DNA of 64,000 bases from Atrichornis clamosus (Eukaryota; Chordata; Aves; Passeriformes; Menuridae). Below, one piece after another: positions 9,521 to 22,848 of the stretch (position 1 is its first letter; every line of letters starts with the position of its first letter). The stretch lies in contig WBMZ01011601.1 in the NCBI GenBank assembly GCA_013400975.1, positions 88,943 through 152,942 of the forward strand, written 5' to 3'. The position numbers and the translations under genes were made by a program. The notes under the pieces were generated by a model. It was not told where the DNA came from. It ran no database searches and saw only the letters and a program-made list of their open reading frames with translations.

Positions 9521-12500
9521 GTAAAGATTATTTAAAATACATACAGGGTGATTTTTCTTCAAAGTGGATGAAAAGATCTCAAGTGGCTTATCTCCCCATT
9601 GTCCTGATACCGAAATAAGAAAGTTCGGGGTAGTTAGGCCGTGTAAAAGTAGATTTGGATGAATGGGCTCTGAGTTGCATCAGGAGAAATAGTCCCTGGA
9701 GACAGTTCTGTGGGCTGTGGATAGCAGGAGTGCAGTATATTCCCTTCATATCTTTTTCTGTCTCCAAGGCAGCTCCTGTGTCAGTGCCAAGGGGTAAAAC
9801 CAGTGGTGACCTGGCACTGCTCACAGCCAGCAGAGATTCTCTTCCACTGGCACTTGGCAATAGAATCAGAAACTGAGAATCTGATCCATAATTTCTCATT
9901 AAGTTTGCTAAAGATAGACAATGATGAATGTTTAACAATCTAATCATTTGTGATTATAATCACCAACAGTGGATTTTCAAGGAATTAGTAGTAATTAAGC
10001 TTTCATTTATAACTCATTAATATGAAAAACAGTAATTCTATGGATTAAATGCTTCCATAGTATCTAATGCGGAGGATTTTGCAGACAGAAATATATGATG
10101 AACGATCTAGAGTTTGAGATCTCCAAATGAGATTTGATAAAAATATCACCATAGGCAATTACTGCTAAATTTCAGCTGGTTTGTCAGACAAATCTATTGC
10201 ACAGTATCATAACAGTTTACTTAGAATTTAGGCCTCAAGGGAAGCAATCTGTTAAAGGAGAAAGAGAGAAAATAAATACCTTTCTTCAAGTTGCCAATAA
10301 ATAAAGCTAATTCATACTGGAGCTATCTTAATTTTTAGTTACATTTCCATTAATTCTAGGCACTGTTTATTTTCCAAATTATTTTTCTGGGAAAATGATG
10401 TTCTACCGCCAACATGCTCAGTTAAATCAATGTATTAACTAGTATGCTTGTTTCTCTAAGAAGGTACATAGGAGATTGCAGGAATGTATATACCCTCATG
10501 GAGAATATTTTACCAGGAGTGTATCATTTTTGAATACAAAACTGCTGAGGTTAGATAAGTTACTTTATATTCTTTATAAATCAGGAGGCCAAGGAAGGTG
10601 AATGTCACTATAGGTATGTAATCAAAACCTTTTACTTATCATTATATATTCAGATTATGAAAGTCACGTCAAAGTGATGCCATTTCTAGCTGAAGTTAGC
10701 TCTATCTGGAAATTCTTGGTTTACTTGCCTAAATGCCTGAACATAAACTGAATTAATTAGGCATGTGAGTATCGACTTAATGAATTTACATAACTGGCAT
10801 TTGTGTCTGCACTGTAGAAAAATGAACTTTTGTTTTTGGACTGCATCTGACATATTAGTGACCTATCAATCGTCTTTCAGAATTCAGTAAAAAGCAAAGG
10901 TTTTATTGCTTGATGTACCCATCAAAAGTGGAATGGTGCAACCAGTCAATGTGATGCAACTCAGCTCACATCACTGTTTTCTGGAACAGGAAAAATGTCA
11001 GAGTAGTGTGTTCTGTATAAAGGCAGAGTTTGTAAGTTTTTTGGTGGGGCTCTGTGCTCAGCCAAAACATTGATCTACAGCCAGGCAATGTGCTTTTTAA
11101 CAGCGAGAACTTATTTTTCAGTTGTAGACCAGTATTTTAATTCTTTCTGTCATTCAACCTAATGTAGCACTGTCCTAGGTGTTACTCAAAGGCAATTATT
11201 GTGCTATCTGTATTTATACTATAAGCATATGAGTATATACATGTATATGTGTATATATGCACATGGGTATGTGTTAGGAGTGTGTTAAAAAGGAATCTTT
11301 CTGCCTGTTCATACTTGTGATAGTGCAGAGTATCAAAATAGGACACTGGCACTTCTAAAAAAACATTTTGAGGAAATGTTTTACTTCAAAAAGAACTTGC
11401 CAGTCTTTTACTTCTAAGATGTGACTGAAAAAGATATGGCTATTCAGTGCACTGACAGCTGGGTAAAGCACCTCGATTAACAAGAAATTAGCCAAAACTG
11501 AACATGCTTATCTAGACTGGGAGAGTAGCTAATGACTAATGTTACTCTATATGGATTTTTGATATGCAAAATCTGTAATCGAAGTATTTCTTGGATCATC
11601 TGAACCAAAATGGCATCTGGTCTTTGCTACTCCTACCCAGATACAGGCTCCTGTGCTGGGGTAGGTAAGAGCTGCACAACATTGGCTGAATCGTGTGGTT
11701 ATATTCAGTGTAGCTCCCTGGGCAGTGAATGCAGGCGCTTGTTAGAGACCCCTTATCTCCTTTAAGAATACCATCATTAATTCTACATTAACTGCATTCC
11801 CTCAATTGTAGGCTAATACAGGAGCTTTCTAGATCCCAGTGTGAATTGGAATAAACCTGAACTTGTTTTCATCTATATTAAACTCTCCATAGTGCCAACA
11901 ATTAACTCACTCTGGGCATTTATCTTTGCCCATTTGCTGAGGTCCTCTGAACAGAGCCTGCTGACAACCTTGGCTTGCAGCTTTACCCCAGTTACAGAGT
12001 CTCCAGCACTGGGACATGACGTCCTAGAAATCTGGTTTTTTATCACTCATGACGTCATCTGTGATGCAGGATTCACATTCCCAGGGAGCATAATCTGTTG
12101 GGTGTGACAGCCGATAGCTGATCTGAAGGCCAGACCAACTTCTATATAGATGCAGTAAGCATTTATTCATAAGAAAGATGGCCCTGAGAAAGTGAGATTT
12201 AGCCGTGGAAATATTCTCTCAACAGAGCTAAGAAATCCAAAACAAGAAGAGAACTATGCAACAACGTTCAAGCACCTGGTGGGTTGTTTGTTTTTTTTCT
12301 CAAATGCATAAGAGCTGATGTTATATTGAACCAACAGACAATAATGTAGCAGTTAGACGATCAAGAACCTTGTAGCACAAATGATAAGATATTAAAATGT
12401 ATAAATGGAGACTATTTATTAAAATACAGCATTTGCCTAGAACCTCTGCACTGTACATTTTGTTATATCACATCCGCCTCAACAGCGACAGTTGGGGGAG

Positions 12501-13029
12501 TTCTGCTTTCCTTAAATTGCACATATAACTGGTGATACATTCATTGTGAGAAGGTTTTCTTCCATGTGAGTTTGGTATTATTTTAAAAGTGGTTGAGTTG
12601 ATTGCTGTTTCATACTCACACCAATAGCATTCCCCTGGGATTTTTCTTTGCTAGCTTTCAATAAATTATGAGAGATAGATCCCAACACTTTTTTGTCAAT
12701 ATAGGATTGAAAATCAATTTAATATTTAAAAAGAAAATCAACGAAATATTGAGTCTGCAGGAGAAAGCAGCAACTGAGTCATCACATTTCTGGACTAAAT
12801 TTTAATATCACATTTTTAATCTAGAAAAGTAAAAAAGCAGCTAAATTTCACCCTGGTCAGATAGACTACTAATTTAAACTAATGAGAAATCCTAGCTACT
12901 TCTCAGCTTGAATTTTTCCTTCAGCTTAATTTCCATGATCAGGTAGCTGTCTCAGTCTTATGCCAACCTCTCAGCAAAATAAATTTGACATTTAGACAAG
13001 TGCGGAGGAGAAAAATTCCATGCTAACAA
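9521..13029. other. Intergenic, no recognised feature
   Basis: AT-rich sequence with alternating purine-pyrimidine words near 11230-11270 (ATATACATGTATATGTGTATATATG). I see no further exon-like frame in register with the segment at 9206-9520, and no bounded transposon. Confidence 0.6.
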
Positions 13030-13145
13030 TTTTTAATAATCCTAATTAATTATTGATTAGTGCTAATGACAGCAAAAAAATTGATTTGCTGTTTGCGCTG
13101 AGCTGAATTAATTTACTTGTAAGATGAAAGCAATTAACCACTAAG
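13030..13145. promoter_or_regulatory. Candidate homeodomain-rich regulatory element
   Basis: This block has a dense run of TAAT/ATTA cores (TTAATAAT, CTAATTAATTATTGATTAG, GCTAATGAC, GAATTAATTTAC, CAATTAACC), together with a CTGTTTGCGCTGAGCTG segment that is not simple AT repeat. Such mixtures are typical of conserved developmental enhancers. Conservation cannot be seen from one sequence, so this is a candidate only. Confidence 0.25.
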
Positions 13146-16100
13146 ACTAGCAGTGATAATGTATTAATCTCCCATTTCTAATTCACTATATCAATAAAAA
13201 GGTGTCTGTTTGTTAAGTGATAAGCGAAGGAAAGCAAGGTAATTTTAGGTGGTAAATCTTTCATTGCATTTATCACCAGTGTGTTGTGATTTCTTTCAAC
13301 TACAAAAAATAATACATGATTTGGAGAGAAAAGCTGTACAAACCTTGGTAGATACAGATATTTTTTCTTACAGTACCCTTTAGGTAGCAATAAATGACCA
13401 TGTAGGACCAACCTCTTACTTCTGCGTGTCTTTCAGCTGCTTTGTCAATATTTATAACAACTGTAGTTTTTCTCCAAGTATTCTAGCACTTAACTTACAC
13501 AACCAATACTCAGCTTTTATCTGTAGAAAAATCTATGCTGCCTTTGGCAAGTTCTGGATTTAAAAATGTTTTTTCTTCTCTTTACTTACTAGTATGGTCT
13601 CATACTAGTCAGGTATACCCTCTGCTTGTGACAGGCAAACAGTATTTTTGCTTGTTATTCTTTTAATTGTCAAAATTGAGTATTTAAAAATCAGCATTGA
13701 AACCACATGCAGTATTTCACCGATAGCACATAATGAGCATCATATTCCACTTTCAAGCTTCTGTTTGGTATTTCCCATCTGTAGGTCCAGCCATTATCTG
13801 GCCCCTTAGTTTACCTCTTTGTATGAGAAGTCCACGGTCAACAGGCTATTTATTGGACCATACAGATGACAAGTATATGTCCCCTTATTGGGTTAAGTGA
13901 AGGTGGCCCATCCACCTGTGTCAAAATGGTAACATTTTAAGTGCGGGTGGTTCAGTCTCTCAGCACCCCTCAATGCAAAACAGACTTTGTCCAGCTACTA
14001 GGACTACTTGTTTTGATGACTCTTCCCCACCAGGATCTTCTAATAATATTATTTCATTCCGAGGTATGATCACACACTTCATAATTATGAATATATTCTG
14101 TTTCAATGTGTGAGGTTGCAGTTCGAAAAACTGGAAACACATAGACTGGAGACAGATCAGGTTGATCACCAGAATGAACCATAGTCATAGTGTAGCAGAA
14201 GCCTAATTATTGCTTTTTTCCCCCCCTTTTCCTTGGTATATACCATAACAAAAAGCAGTGTTAAGGAAAGAGAGAGCTCTGCTGGTATTTAAGAAGATGT
14301 ATAAAAACCTTTTTTAAGTGTAGGTGGTGTTGATTGGAAGGACAATGTTAGTTGACACCATGAGCTTCTTAGAGATGCAGGCAACATTGCCTGTTAAAAA
14401 GCGAGGAGATGGTGTGTGGTGACGTGTTGTATATGCAAATGTCCTGTTCTGAATGAGACATCATTTCAGGGTAAAGAGATCCATGATGGTGCTTGGGTTA
14501 CAAGTGACCAGGAAGATGGAGATGTTGCCCATGGAAATCAAAAAAAGTGTTCAGGCAGGTTAAGAACTCTGGATTAGACCCTTTAAGCTCAGCATGACTC
14601 AGAGGATTGATGTGAGAGACAGAGGCTGATTTTTACTTTTGTGCAAAAGAGGACTGACTTAAAAGGAGAGGTAGTATTGCTGAGCTAGAATAGAGGTAGG
14701 AGCTAAATCTGTTCTCAGAAGAGAAGATGAGAAGATTTAAAAGGGAAAGCTGTCTGCTGATATTCTATCAAGAAGAATTCTCTCAACTATGAGTAAAAAG
14801 AGCTTTCATTTGAGGACCTTTCAACTCATGATTTCAAACTTCTAGACTACAGTAATCGTTTTCTCTGCAAAACTACTGATGCTGCCAAACTCCACCTTTC
14901 TGTCGATGTGTATTTGCTAATACCTCAGTTTTATTTGTTTACACATCTCAAGACACTGCATGTGTTGAATTATGTTACATTCTGAAAAGATCAAAGGTGA
15001 AATGGTGTAACAGCCACATCAATTATTTATGAATCAAGTCATGATGCTGAAGGTGTCATGATTAAAGTACAGCTATGGCTCAAAAGAAAATGCTGACCTC
15101 TACTCCAGGCTAGCCTAATGCAGAAACTGGTATATCAAAGTTGTTTATTTTTAAATTGTCATTGTTACTGAGACTGCCACAGCAGATGAAACCCAATAGC
15201 ATCAGTGATTCTTGAATCCAGGCATGGAAGAAATGCCCACTGTTGCAGATCTCCTGTATGTCCTGGTGGGTTGTCACATGTTCACAGAATACTCCAGAAG
15301 ACATTGCCTTCTTTCCTGAGAACTTAATGCTCTTAGGGGAAAGGGAAGTTTCTACTTGTGTTGTAGCATCATGTAGAGCTGGACTGGAGCTCCAGTGGTG
15401 AAAATGAAGCTATTTAGACTCCTGGCACCATGGGCTGCTGCATGAAGGTTCCTGAGCTGCTTCTGTCCTTCACAGTCACTGCATGTGCAGCACTGGCTTA
15501 AAAGAACACACTTTAATCCATGACAGTTAGAGATAAATCAAGACATAAGAAAACTTGGTACAGATTGCAGGGGTGATCCCACACGCTGCATGCAAAGTTA
15601 TTGATGGAAAATGAACACATGCTGCAAGAAAGCCTGCTTGGAACATCTGTCAGGATTATAAATAGCTGCATATTCCCAGAAGATACAAGAAGGTTAAAAA
15701 GAAAAAGATACTCTGCTTTGTGCCTGCTGCTGCTAGCCAAAATATACATTAATATAGATCATAAGGTAGGAGAGAAATTGGTAGCCAGCAGCTGATCCAG
15801 GTGAAGTCCATTTCTTACTAGTAGCTCTATTCTGAAACTCCACAAGCATTGAGAAAGCCATGGGGAAGCAAGCAGAAATAATTAGGGAATCTGTAAGTTT
15901 AGAGTAAAAATAAGTCTCCTGCTACTGACCCCTACTTCAGTGCTTTGCAGGGCTTGGCAGTGTCCATAAGCTGCCAAAAATGTGTCGATGGAGAATGGAA
16001 ATGGCATTACCCAAAACAGGTTTAAAGAGCATCCTAACATCCCTGTGCAGCACCCGCAGCTAAGCTTCATTTCTGCACCTACAGACACACATTACACAGA

Positions 16101-16924
16101 GCCAGCAGAAGAGGATGTGACAGGACAGGAAAATAACATTTCCTCATGTCTATAACCTGTTTTCCCATTCTCCTGGGGTGGAGACTGTTGTTTCGGACTT
16201 TGTACCTTCCTTAGTAACCTCAGGGGCTTAAAAACTTTTTGGAAATGAACACACACTATGTCCTTAAGAACAAGTCATAACTTCCAGACTGTGTGGGATA
16301 CTGATGCCATCCTGTCTAACTGCTAACACGAGGAACCTGTATCTACAGCTCCAGCTTAGAAACCATGAGGGAACTTTGCTCAGCTTTGTTAGAGTGTTCT
16401 CCTAAGTAAGGATGAATTTTATCACATAAATAGATTTTCATTCAAGAAAGCACTTTTGCTTTCTAATGTACCTCTAAAACAAAATTCAGATATATTGCTT
16501 TGGTATTAAATTTGTTTGGGAGCTCCCACTGTTACCTCAAAGCTGTGTTTCACTTCTAAAGCATTATATTGAAGCAGAAAGATATTCGCAAGTCAGTTTT
16601 TAAAATTATCATATTTTGTTTGAGGTGCATTCATGTGGGGTGAGGAAAGACTCTCTTCAATGTTTTTATTGTATCATTTACATTGCAGTCAGGTTCTCGA
16701 TAGCCCCCTTGGCAACTATTCAGTATTTAGTCTCCTTTAACAAATCCAGACAGGACAGGAGGCCACATACCACACCACTTAGGGATGACCAGAGCCCTTC
16801 TCCTGACCCGAGATCCATCTGGGCACAAAGGGTAAAAATCTGTCTGGTTGCAGCCACCCTATTCCGGGAGCATAAAAGCTCCTTCTTATTCCTTTCTCCT
16901 TGTCCTAGGGCTTCATTGTAGTAA
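13146..16924. other. Intergenic, no recognised feature
   Basis: Ordinary non-coding sequence with short chance frames only. A moderately GC-richer patch at about 16690-16920, next to the CR1 fragment, may be part of an older insertion, but I cannot assign it. Confidence 0.6.
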
Positions 16925-17130
16925 TGCTGGCTACAGACTAGCAAATGAGCACAGCCCTGCTATGTGTCCTCCAGCAGCTATGGGAGTGGTTGAAGTCCTC
17001 TATGAGAACAAGGACTTCTGAGCAGGGGGCTGTCCCTATCTGTGTGTAGAGGACCTCATCCGCTCGGTGTTCCTGGTTGGGTGCGAGTGCGTCTTCCTCC
17101 TCAGGTCACCTGTAGCAGAACCCCACATGC
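16925..17130 (-). mobile_element. CR1 LINE fragment, endonuclease region of ORF2
   Basis: On the minus strand a single frame reads GFCYR, then PEEEDALAPNQEHRADEVLYTQ, then LVLIEDFNHSHSCWR. This is the layout of the CR1 non-LTR retrotransposon endonuclease domain, which has a V/GVCYRPP motif, an acidic linker, and a catalytic (G)DFNH motif followed by a CWR block. The aspartate of DFNH is kept, the preceding glycine is changed to glutamate, and stop codons interrupt the frame after CYR and after the CWR block. It is a short, dead, 5'- and 3'-truncated copy. Confidence 0.85.
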
Positions 17131-17472
17131 TTAATATAAAGTATGCATATGTGCTTAAATGCCACCAGGATGCCTGGAACAAACTTTTACAGGAAAAAAT
17201 GTGATCAGCCTGAACTGATGTGCATCAGCCTGTATTTGAAGCACAGTGCTTTCAAATGCTTTGTCAAATCCCCTGTGTAACTCTTGTGTGCATTTGATTT
17301 AATTGTGATAACGCTAGGGAAAACCATCTGATTTTTTAATGTACTGTACCCATTGCTAAACCTTGTGTGAAGGAAACCAGCAGGAAGTAAGTGTAGCATG
17401 AGAAAGACTGATGTTCAGATTTCTCCTGTATCACTCAGGCTGTAACTAATATCAGCCATTCCTGCTGTTAAT

Positions 17473-17473
17473 A

Positions 17474-17504
<31 letters not shown>

Positions 17505-17510
17505 AAATAA
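17473..17510. repeat. (AAAT)n microsatellite
   Basis: About nine tandem ATAA units, with one interruption near the right end. Confidence 0.95.
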
Positions 17511-17621
17511 GGGCTCTAAAAGAAGCTCACACAGCACCATACTGATGAAAAAAATAGAAGGCTTAAGTTTGGACTCCTGCCTAGCATCCTTGCAAATTCA
17601 AACCTTCATTAGAATTTAAAT

Positions 17622-17645
17622 GGGAGGTGTAGGGGGTGGGGGGGG
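17622..17645 (+). other. G-rich run, possible G-quadruplex
   Basis: Runs of three, five and eight guanines (GGGAGGTGTAGGGGGT, then G8) can supply four G3 tracts with short loops. This is a structural possibility only. Confidence 0.35.
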
Positions 17646-18385
17646 AGCAGTCTGTTCTGGAGCAGACAAACAGGGGCTGCTTCACTCTGTCTTTCTGAAT
17701 CATTAAATTCACCAGAGCTTGTGTTATTATTTCCATTAAGTGTTAAAACTGTCTTTAAAGAAAAATTGCTATCCTCTTCAGGCTTTTAGTATGTACTCTG
17801 CAAGAGACTAAAAACATTCATTAGCATTGGTGCCACCTTCTGTCCTTCCATTCAGCCAGAAGCCTGCGTTGGATTCCCCATCTCCTGTTTAGGCCGAAGG
17901 CTGCTCAGGGCTCCTGCCCTACGTTTGGTTTTGCTCCTTTTACAATGACACAGAAGAAGAGGGGACTATTTCACAAGAGATTGGTTTAGCGTTACTAGAA
18001 GAAGGATCTCTGAAAATGGTGTTGTTTATATCACTCAGAACAGTGCACTACATGCCAAAATCCCATGTCATTCTCTGGATTTACTAATCTATGCGCATAG
18101 ACTTGGACTGGTGACAGTCCATGCAAGCAGAGTAATTAACAAAGCATTAGTTTGATGACAAAATACTTGCAATTTAAGCATCTTCTTTGGGATTTCTCTG
18201 TGACACAGGCAATTTTTTAGTCCCAGCTTTTGTTGTCTATGTTACGTCCAGTACATCCATTCCAGTCTCTGGAGAAACACACAAAGCACTGAGTGTCAGC
18301 CACTATTAAAATTAACTGAAATGAGTAAGATAAAAGGCAAGCCTAACCATACTCATTTAATTTCAGCAGCTGTTTCTTTCAGCAG

Positions 18386-18455
18386 CTTGTAAGTCTGTGT
18401 TGTGTCCTAGATTATATAGGCTTGTAAGTCTGTGTTGTGTCCTAGATTATATGGG
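18386..18455 (+). repeat. 35-bp perfect-length tandem duplication
   Basis: A 35-bp unit beginning CTTGTAAGTCTGTGTTGTG occurs at 18386-18420 and again at 18421-18455, with a single difference near the end (ATAGG versus ATGGG). This indicates a recent duplication. Confidence 0.95.
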
Positions 18456-21400
18456 CTAACTTGTCACCAGTCATAAGAGACAGAAATATACTTTGGAGCA
18501 TACCTGGAAGCAACATTTTTCAAGTCTATCTTAAGAATGAGTAGTTATTAAAAGAATAAAATAATATCAAGAGATACTAGCACTTCTTACAACCTATGGA
18601 CAGGAAGTACTTTAATCATCCCCTAGTCTCTTTGCTAAGAACATGGCCTTAACTGAAAGTGGGTCCTGGCCATGGGATGACATAGGTCCAGCTGCAACAG
18701 ATTCATAATTTCAAGTTCACTGACTGACTAATTCTTATTACAACTTTAACATTTCTTACTTTGAATCTTTGGTAAGGCACAGATGACCAGGTGAGCTCTA
18801 GCAGTGGCAGGAACTGAGTGCTGTTCTTTCCACATCAGCAGCAAAGGAGTTAACAAGGCAGTATCTGAGATTCATACTGGCCCCAGGATCAAAACAAAGC
18901 TAATGGCAAGTGACAACCTGCTCTCCTGCAGCTCCAGCTGCAGAATCCCTATGGCAACTTAGCCAAAATGAAACTGTCCTCACCCACGTGTCTCTGCAAT
19001 TGCGGGAAGCTCTCTCTGAGTGCCCAAAAAAGCAAGTGAACGTGGCAGCTGATATGCTCTCTTGTCACCACAGGGATAAGGTATAACTTCAGCAATTTTT
19101 TGCAGAGACCATCTTATCCAGATCATCTCCGTAACAAAAACCATGACTACTTTTCACTCTTATTCTTAGCAAAAAGAATCCTCATGAAAAATCCTGCAAT
19201 GCTCAGCAGTGTGTAATTCACTGATCTCTCCAACAGCCACAAATCAGCAGTAACCTGGGCTTTTGAATATATTGTTAGCGTGATAGACAGAGAGCATGAA
19301 CAGAGACTGAAACAGATGAGTATAATAAAGACATTTTAATCATTAAGTCCTCCTTAATCCAATCTTTGTACTTGAATTTACAGAATCCATGCTACAAGGT
19401 TTGTATTTTAACATCAGTACATCATCGAACACTGATGGAGGGGTCCCAACACACTTAGGTTTTTAAAAGTCTGAAAAATCTGAAGAAACCTTCAGAAAAC
19501 ATCAAACAATCTTTAAGCAAGTTATGTTCCCCACTAGGAGCAGGGAAGGTAGCAGAATGCTTTCTGTCTCTCAGCTCTTTGTATTACTTCTTTGTTCTGT
19601 ACTGTCTGTGAATAAAGTTTGTCTGAGCACATGAATTAGCATTTACTTGAGGCTGCCTTCCCATTCTCCTAAGTCTTGATATTTTGGTTCCTGTAACAAC
19701 AAACGTCATCTCACTTTTATTTCAGTTTCTTTTCAGCTAAATATAAAAACCCTAATAAAATTTCTTCAGATTTAATTTTGGAAACAAAGGAATTTCCAGA
19801 TTCCCCCATGTCAATGCCAACTGCAGTCAAATACACTGCAGCTCTGGAGCTCCAGCTAAAGCTATTTAATGTTCAGGGGAGTCAACCCAACTTTTCTGTG
19901 TTTACGATAAGCACATGAAGAGTCCATCCTTTTTCAGGATTTTTGAGTAACTGGTCACTCATGACCTTATTGAGTATAGTATTTCTTGTTGTTTTCCTGC
20001 ACTATGAGGTCAGGAAGGTTGTGTTTTCAGGTGGATTGGCCACTGACAGGGCACTAGATCAGCTTGAAGGCTGGTGATTCCTATACTCCAAAAGGGCAGT
20101 AATAGAAGTTCACTGAAGCTTGATTTTAAGAAGCATTTTGAGGAGAAGATGTGATAGGAAGCCCAACAAGTTTTGAGGTATTTTGCACATGCCCCAGACA
20201 TTTGGTATCATGTTTTGGCCATCTGTCTACAGGCTAGATTCTTATTGGAGCACAGACAGCACTAGTCATGAGCCCTGGAGCTGTGATCCTGATGTAGGGT
20301 GAGTGGTGCAACTACATGATCGGAGATGGGAGAGTGCAGTTAGATCTTGGTTATTTCTGTGCACCATATTTCTGACACATCACTGATACAACAGATTCAC
20401 TGAGTAAATGCTGCCTATGTGGCCAGATGTACAATAGCCCATTGTTCCTAAACCTGTACAAGAGCAGTCCATTAGACATTATTAATGGAGGAGGCTTTTG
20501 ATCACTGCTGCTGCACATTTAGTAATTAAAAGCTGTAATACATATTGCAACTACAAAGAAGTATTCATTATTTACTATTTATCCATGTAACATTTTGAAC
20601 ATTTCTATGGGACTTAATCATTGTCTAACACTTATTTTTTTATATTAATTCATTTTGGACATTTTTTTTTGTCGGGGATGTAACTGCAATGCTACCAGCA
20701 AAGGGATTTCCAGATTTCCCCATATCAGAAATGCATGTTGACTGGTGAAATCTTCAAGAGATACATGAAGACTTGAGAAAGGTCATCCTAGGAGTCTTAG
20801 AGCTGTACAGCCAGCTGACTGGGACTTGGGCTGCAGCAGACTGGTTCATTTATGCACCAATGCAATAGCATTTTAACCTACAGCTGTGGATACAGAAACT
20901 ATGGAATTGGATGTTTTGAGCCTCACCTTAGTTTTCCACTGAAGGACATGCAAGAAACTCGATACTTCCCCAATTTTATTTCACTGTATTGAACTGTCAG
21001 TCTAGTATATGTCATCACACCACAGTTTCTATGGCTCTTATTGGATCCAATTCATACAGAGCTCTGGTTCACACTCACGGGGCAAATTCAGCAGCCAGGA
21101 AGGGACAACCATCCTTGAATTACTGATGCCAAAGAAGTAGAACTCTATGGACCTTTTATTTATTTTTTTTTTTTTTTTTGCTGGTAGGCCAGAATATGAG
21201 ATATGAAAGTTTCCCTGTAATCCAGACTGGAATATTAAGAAGTAACAGTTGCTGGCTTTGTCCGTCTGTAGAAGAAAAAAAAATTCTGTTCAGTCTTTCT
21301 TCAGTGTAAATACCTGCTACTGAATGAATCTACTTGTTTCTGAGACAGCTGAGAAGTTGAGACTTTATTGTCTGAGGCTTAAGAAATCCTCGCTTGCATT

Positions 21401-22389
21401 CACTAGACTTTGATGTAAAATGTTCAAGAAAAGGTTTGTTTAAATAGGAGTCATATCTGTGATGATTTAAGAATATAAGCAAGGTGGGCCTTTGACAGTG
21501 TGGTAAAATCTTATCAAACTAGCAGAAAATTGGGTAAAAAGGGTGTGGTTTTCATTCTACCCAAAGGGCTTTTGGGCAGAAATCTCTTCTCTGTATTTTC
21601 AGCTGCATCAGGCAGTCAAATGGAGAGGTAACCTCGCCACACAAGCCTTGTCTCTAGCAGTAAGAAATATTGTCTATCCTCACCTGCTCTGATATAAAAT
21701 TGCTATAATTCGTAACTTGATTTTCTTCTCAAACTTCTTCTCATTGTCTGAGTGTCTTGAAAGGATTTAAATAATAACACATTTCTCCATAATCAGGTTG
21801 CCTCCCAGTAGAATAATGTACCTCAGTGTTAAAGCAAACAGCCCTTCTACAACCAATATAATAAACCCCAAATATTTTTATTATTTTTCATGGCATGACC
21901 AAAGTACTCATAGAAGAGGCAGTGTGGATGTCCTGGGTTTTAGGGATGTAGTAAAACAATGTATTCGCCCCATCTGCATCAGCCCTGATGAGCTGTTAAT
22001 GACAGGTCGTTTGCAACAACTGCCCGGTGCATGTTTGGCCCCTTGGGCTGCGAGCTGGGGTTAGATAAGATAAGGGGAATCCTGTGGTGAGGTGGGGCCT
22101 CTTTTGGCTTCACAAAAGACAGCTGGGAGAGCTTCCCCCTGAAAGCACCAACAGTAATCACACCCATACTAAGAAGAGTCTTCTGGGTTAATGGGCCATC
22201 TTGGGCAATGGGCAGCTACCCAGACCCTCCCAAACTATCTTATCTCATCATTCCATGCTCCACCCTGGGGGAGGCACTGGACATTCCTGCCAGAATATAA
22301 TGAAGCCTGCCTGGACCCTGGCACACACTCTCCGGCACTGACTCAAGGAGCTGCAGAGGAGAGGANAGAGGACCACCGCTCTCAGCTGG

Positions 22390-22527
22390 CTGCAACCACC
22401 ACTCCCACTGGACTGCAACCACCACTCCCACTGGACTGCATTCACCACTTCCACTGGACTGTGTTCACCACTTCCACTGGACTGTGTTCACCACTCCCAC
22501 TGGACTGCAACCACCACCTCCACTGGA
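22390..22527 (+). repeat. 23-bp minisatellite inside the LTR, six units
   Basis: Six exact-length 23-bp units start at 22390, 22413, 22436, 22459, 22482 and 22505. Each has the form CTG(CAA/TGT/CAT)YCACCACYYCCACTGGA, followed by a truncated seventh. The unit length is not a multiple of three, so an apparent reading frame through it has no repeated peptide meaning. Confidence 0.97.
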
Positions 22528-22670
22528 CTGCAGCCTCCCTGCCTCCCCTGCCTCACCAGTGCCCCTACCTGGGTGTGGCTGTAGCTACACCACAGGGGAA
22601 AGGGGGTGACAGGCAGGAAGTCTGTTACTGGTGTTTGTTGTTGTTATTGTTGTTGTTTGTTCTGTTGGGT

Positions 22671-22688
22671 TATATATATATATATATA
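22671..22688. repeat. (TA)9 microsatellite in the LTR
   Basis: Nine TA dinucleotides follow a (GTT)-rich stretch at 22631-22658. Confidence 0.95.
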
Positions 22689-22848
22689 CATATTAGTAAA
22701 GAACTGTTATTCCTTTTTCCACATTTGAGCTCTAAAGCCTTGTAATTTTCAAAACTACAGTAATTCGGGGGAAGGAGTGATTCCTTCTGCTCCAGGAGGG
22801 TTCCCTCTTTCCTCGGCAGATATCTGCCTTTCAAACTAAGGCAGTGGA

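Larger units (their letters stand above)
17131..21923. other. Intergenic, tandem duplication and poly-T only
   Basis: Non-coding sequence holding the AAAT microsatellite, a G-run, a 35-bp tandem duplication (18386-18455) and a long T run near 21160-21179. No gene can be supported. Confidence 0.6.
21929..22843 (+). mobile_element. Solo LTR, ERVL-type, 915 bp, TSD GTGGA
   Basis: The element starts TGTCCTGGGTTTT and ends TTTCAAACTAAGGCA, an imperfect TG...CA inverted pair. It is flanked by the identical 5-bp target duplication GTGGA at 21924-21928 and 22844-22848. The right part has the AATTCGGGGG segment and terminal repeat that I recall from songbird ERVL LTRs. It contains an internal 23-bp minisatellite, a GTT-rich stretch, (TA)9, and an AGTAAA polyadenylation-like signal at 22695-22700, which indicates plus orientation. 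No internal viral genes are present. One unresolved base (N) is at 22366. Confidence 0.88.

Noticed and set aside
22191..22745. 184-codon plus-strand frame
   Set aside because: It lies wholly inside the solo LTR and owes its length to the 23-bp minisatellite, which lacks stops by chance.
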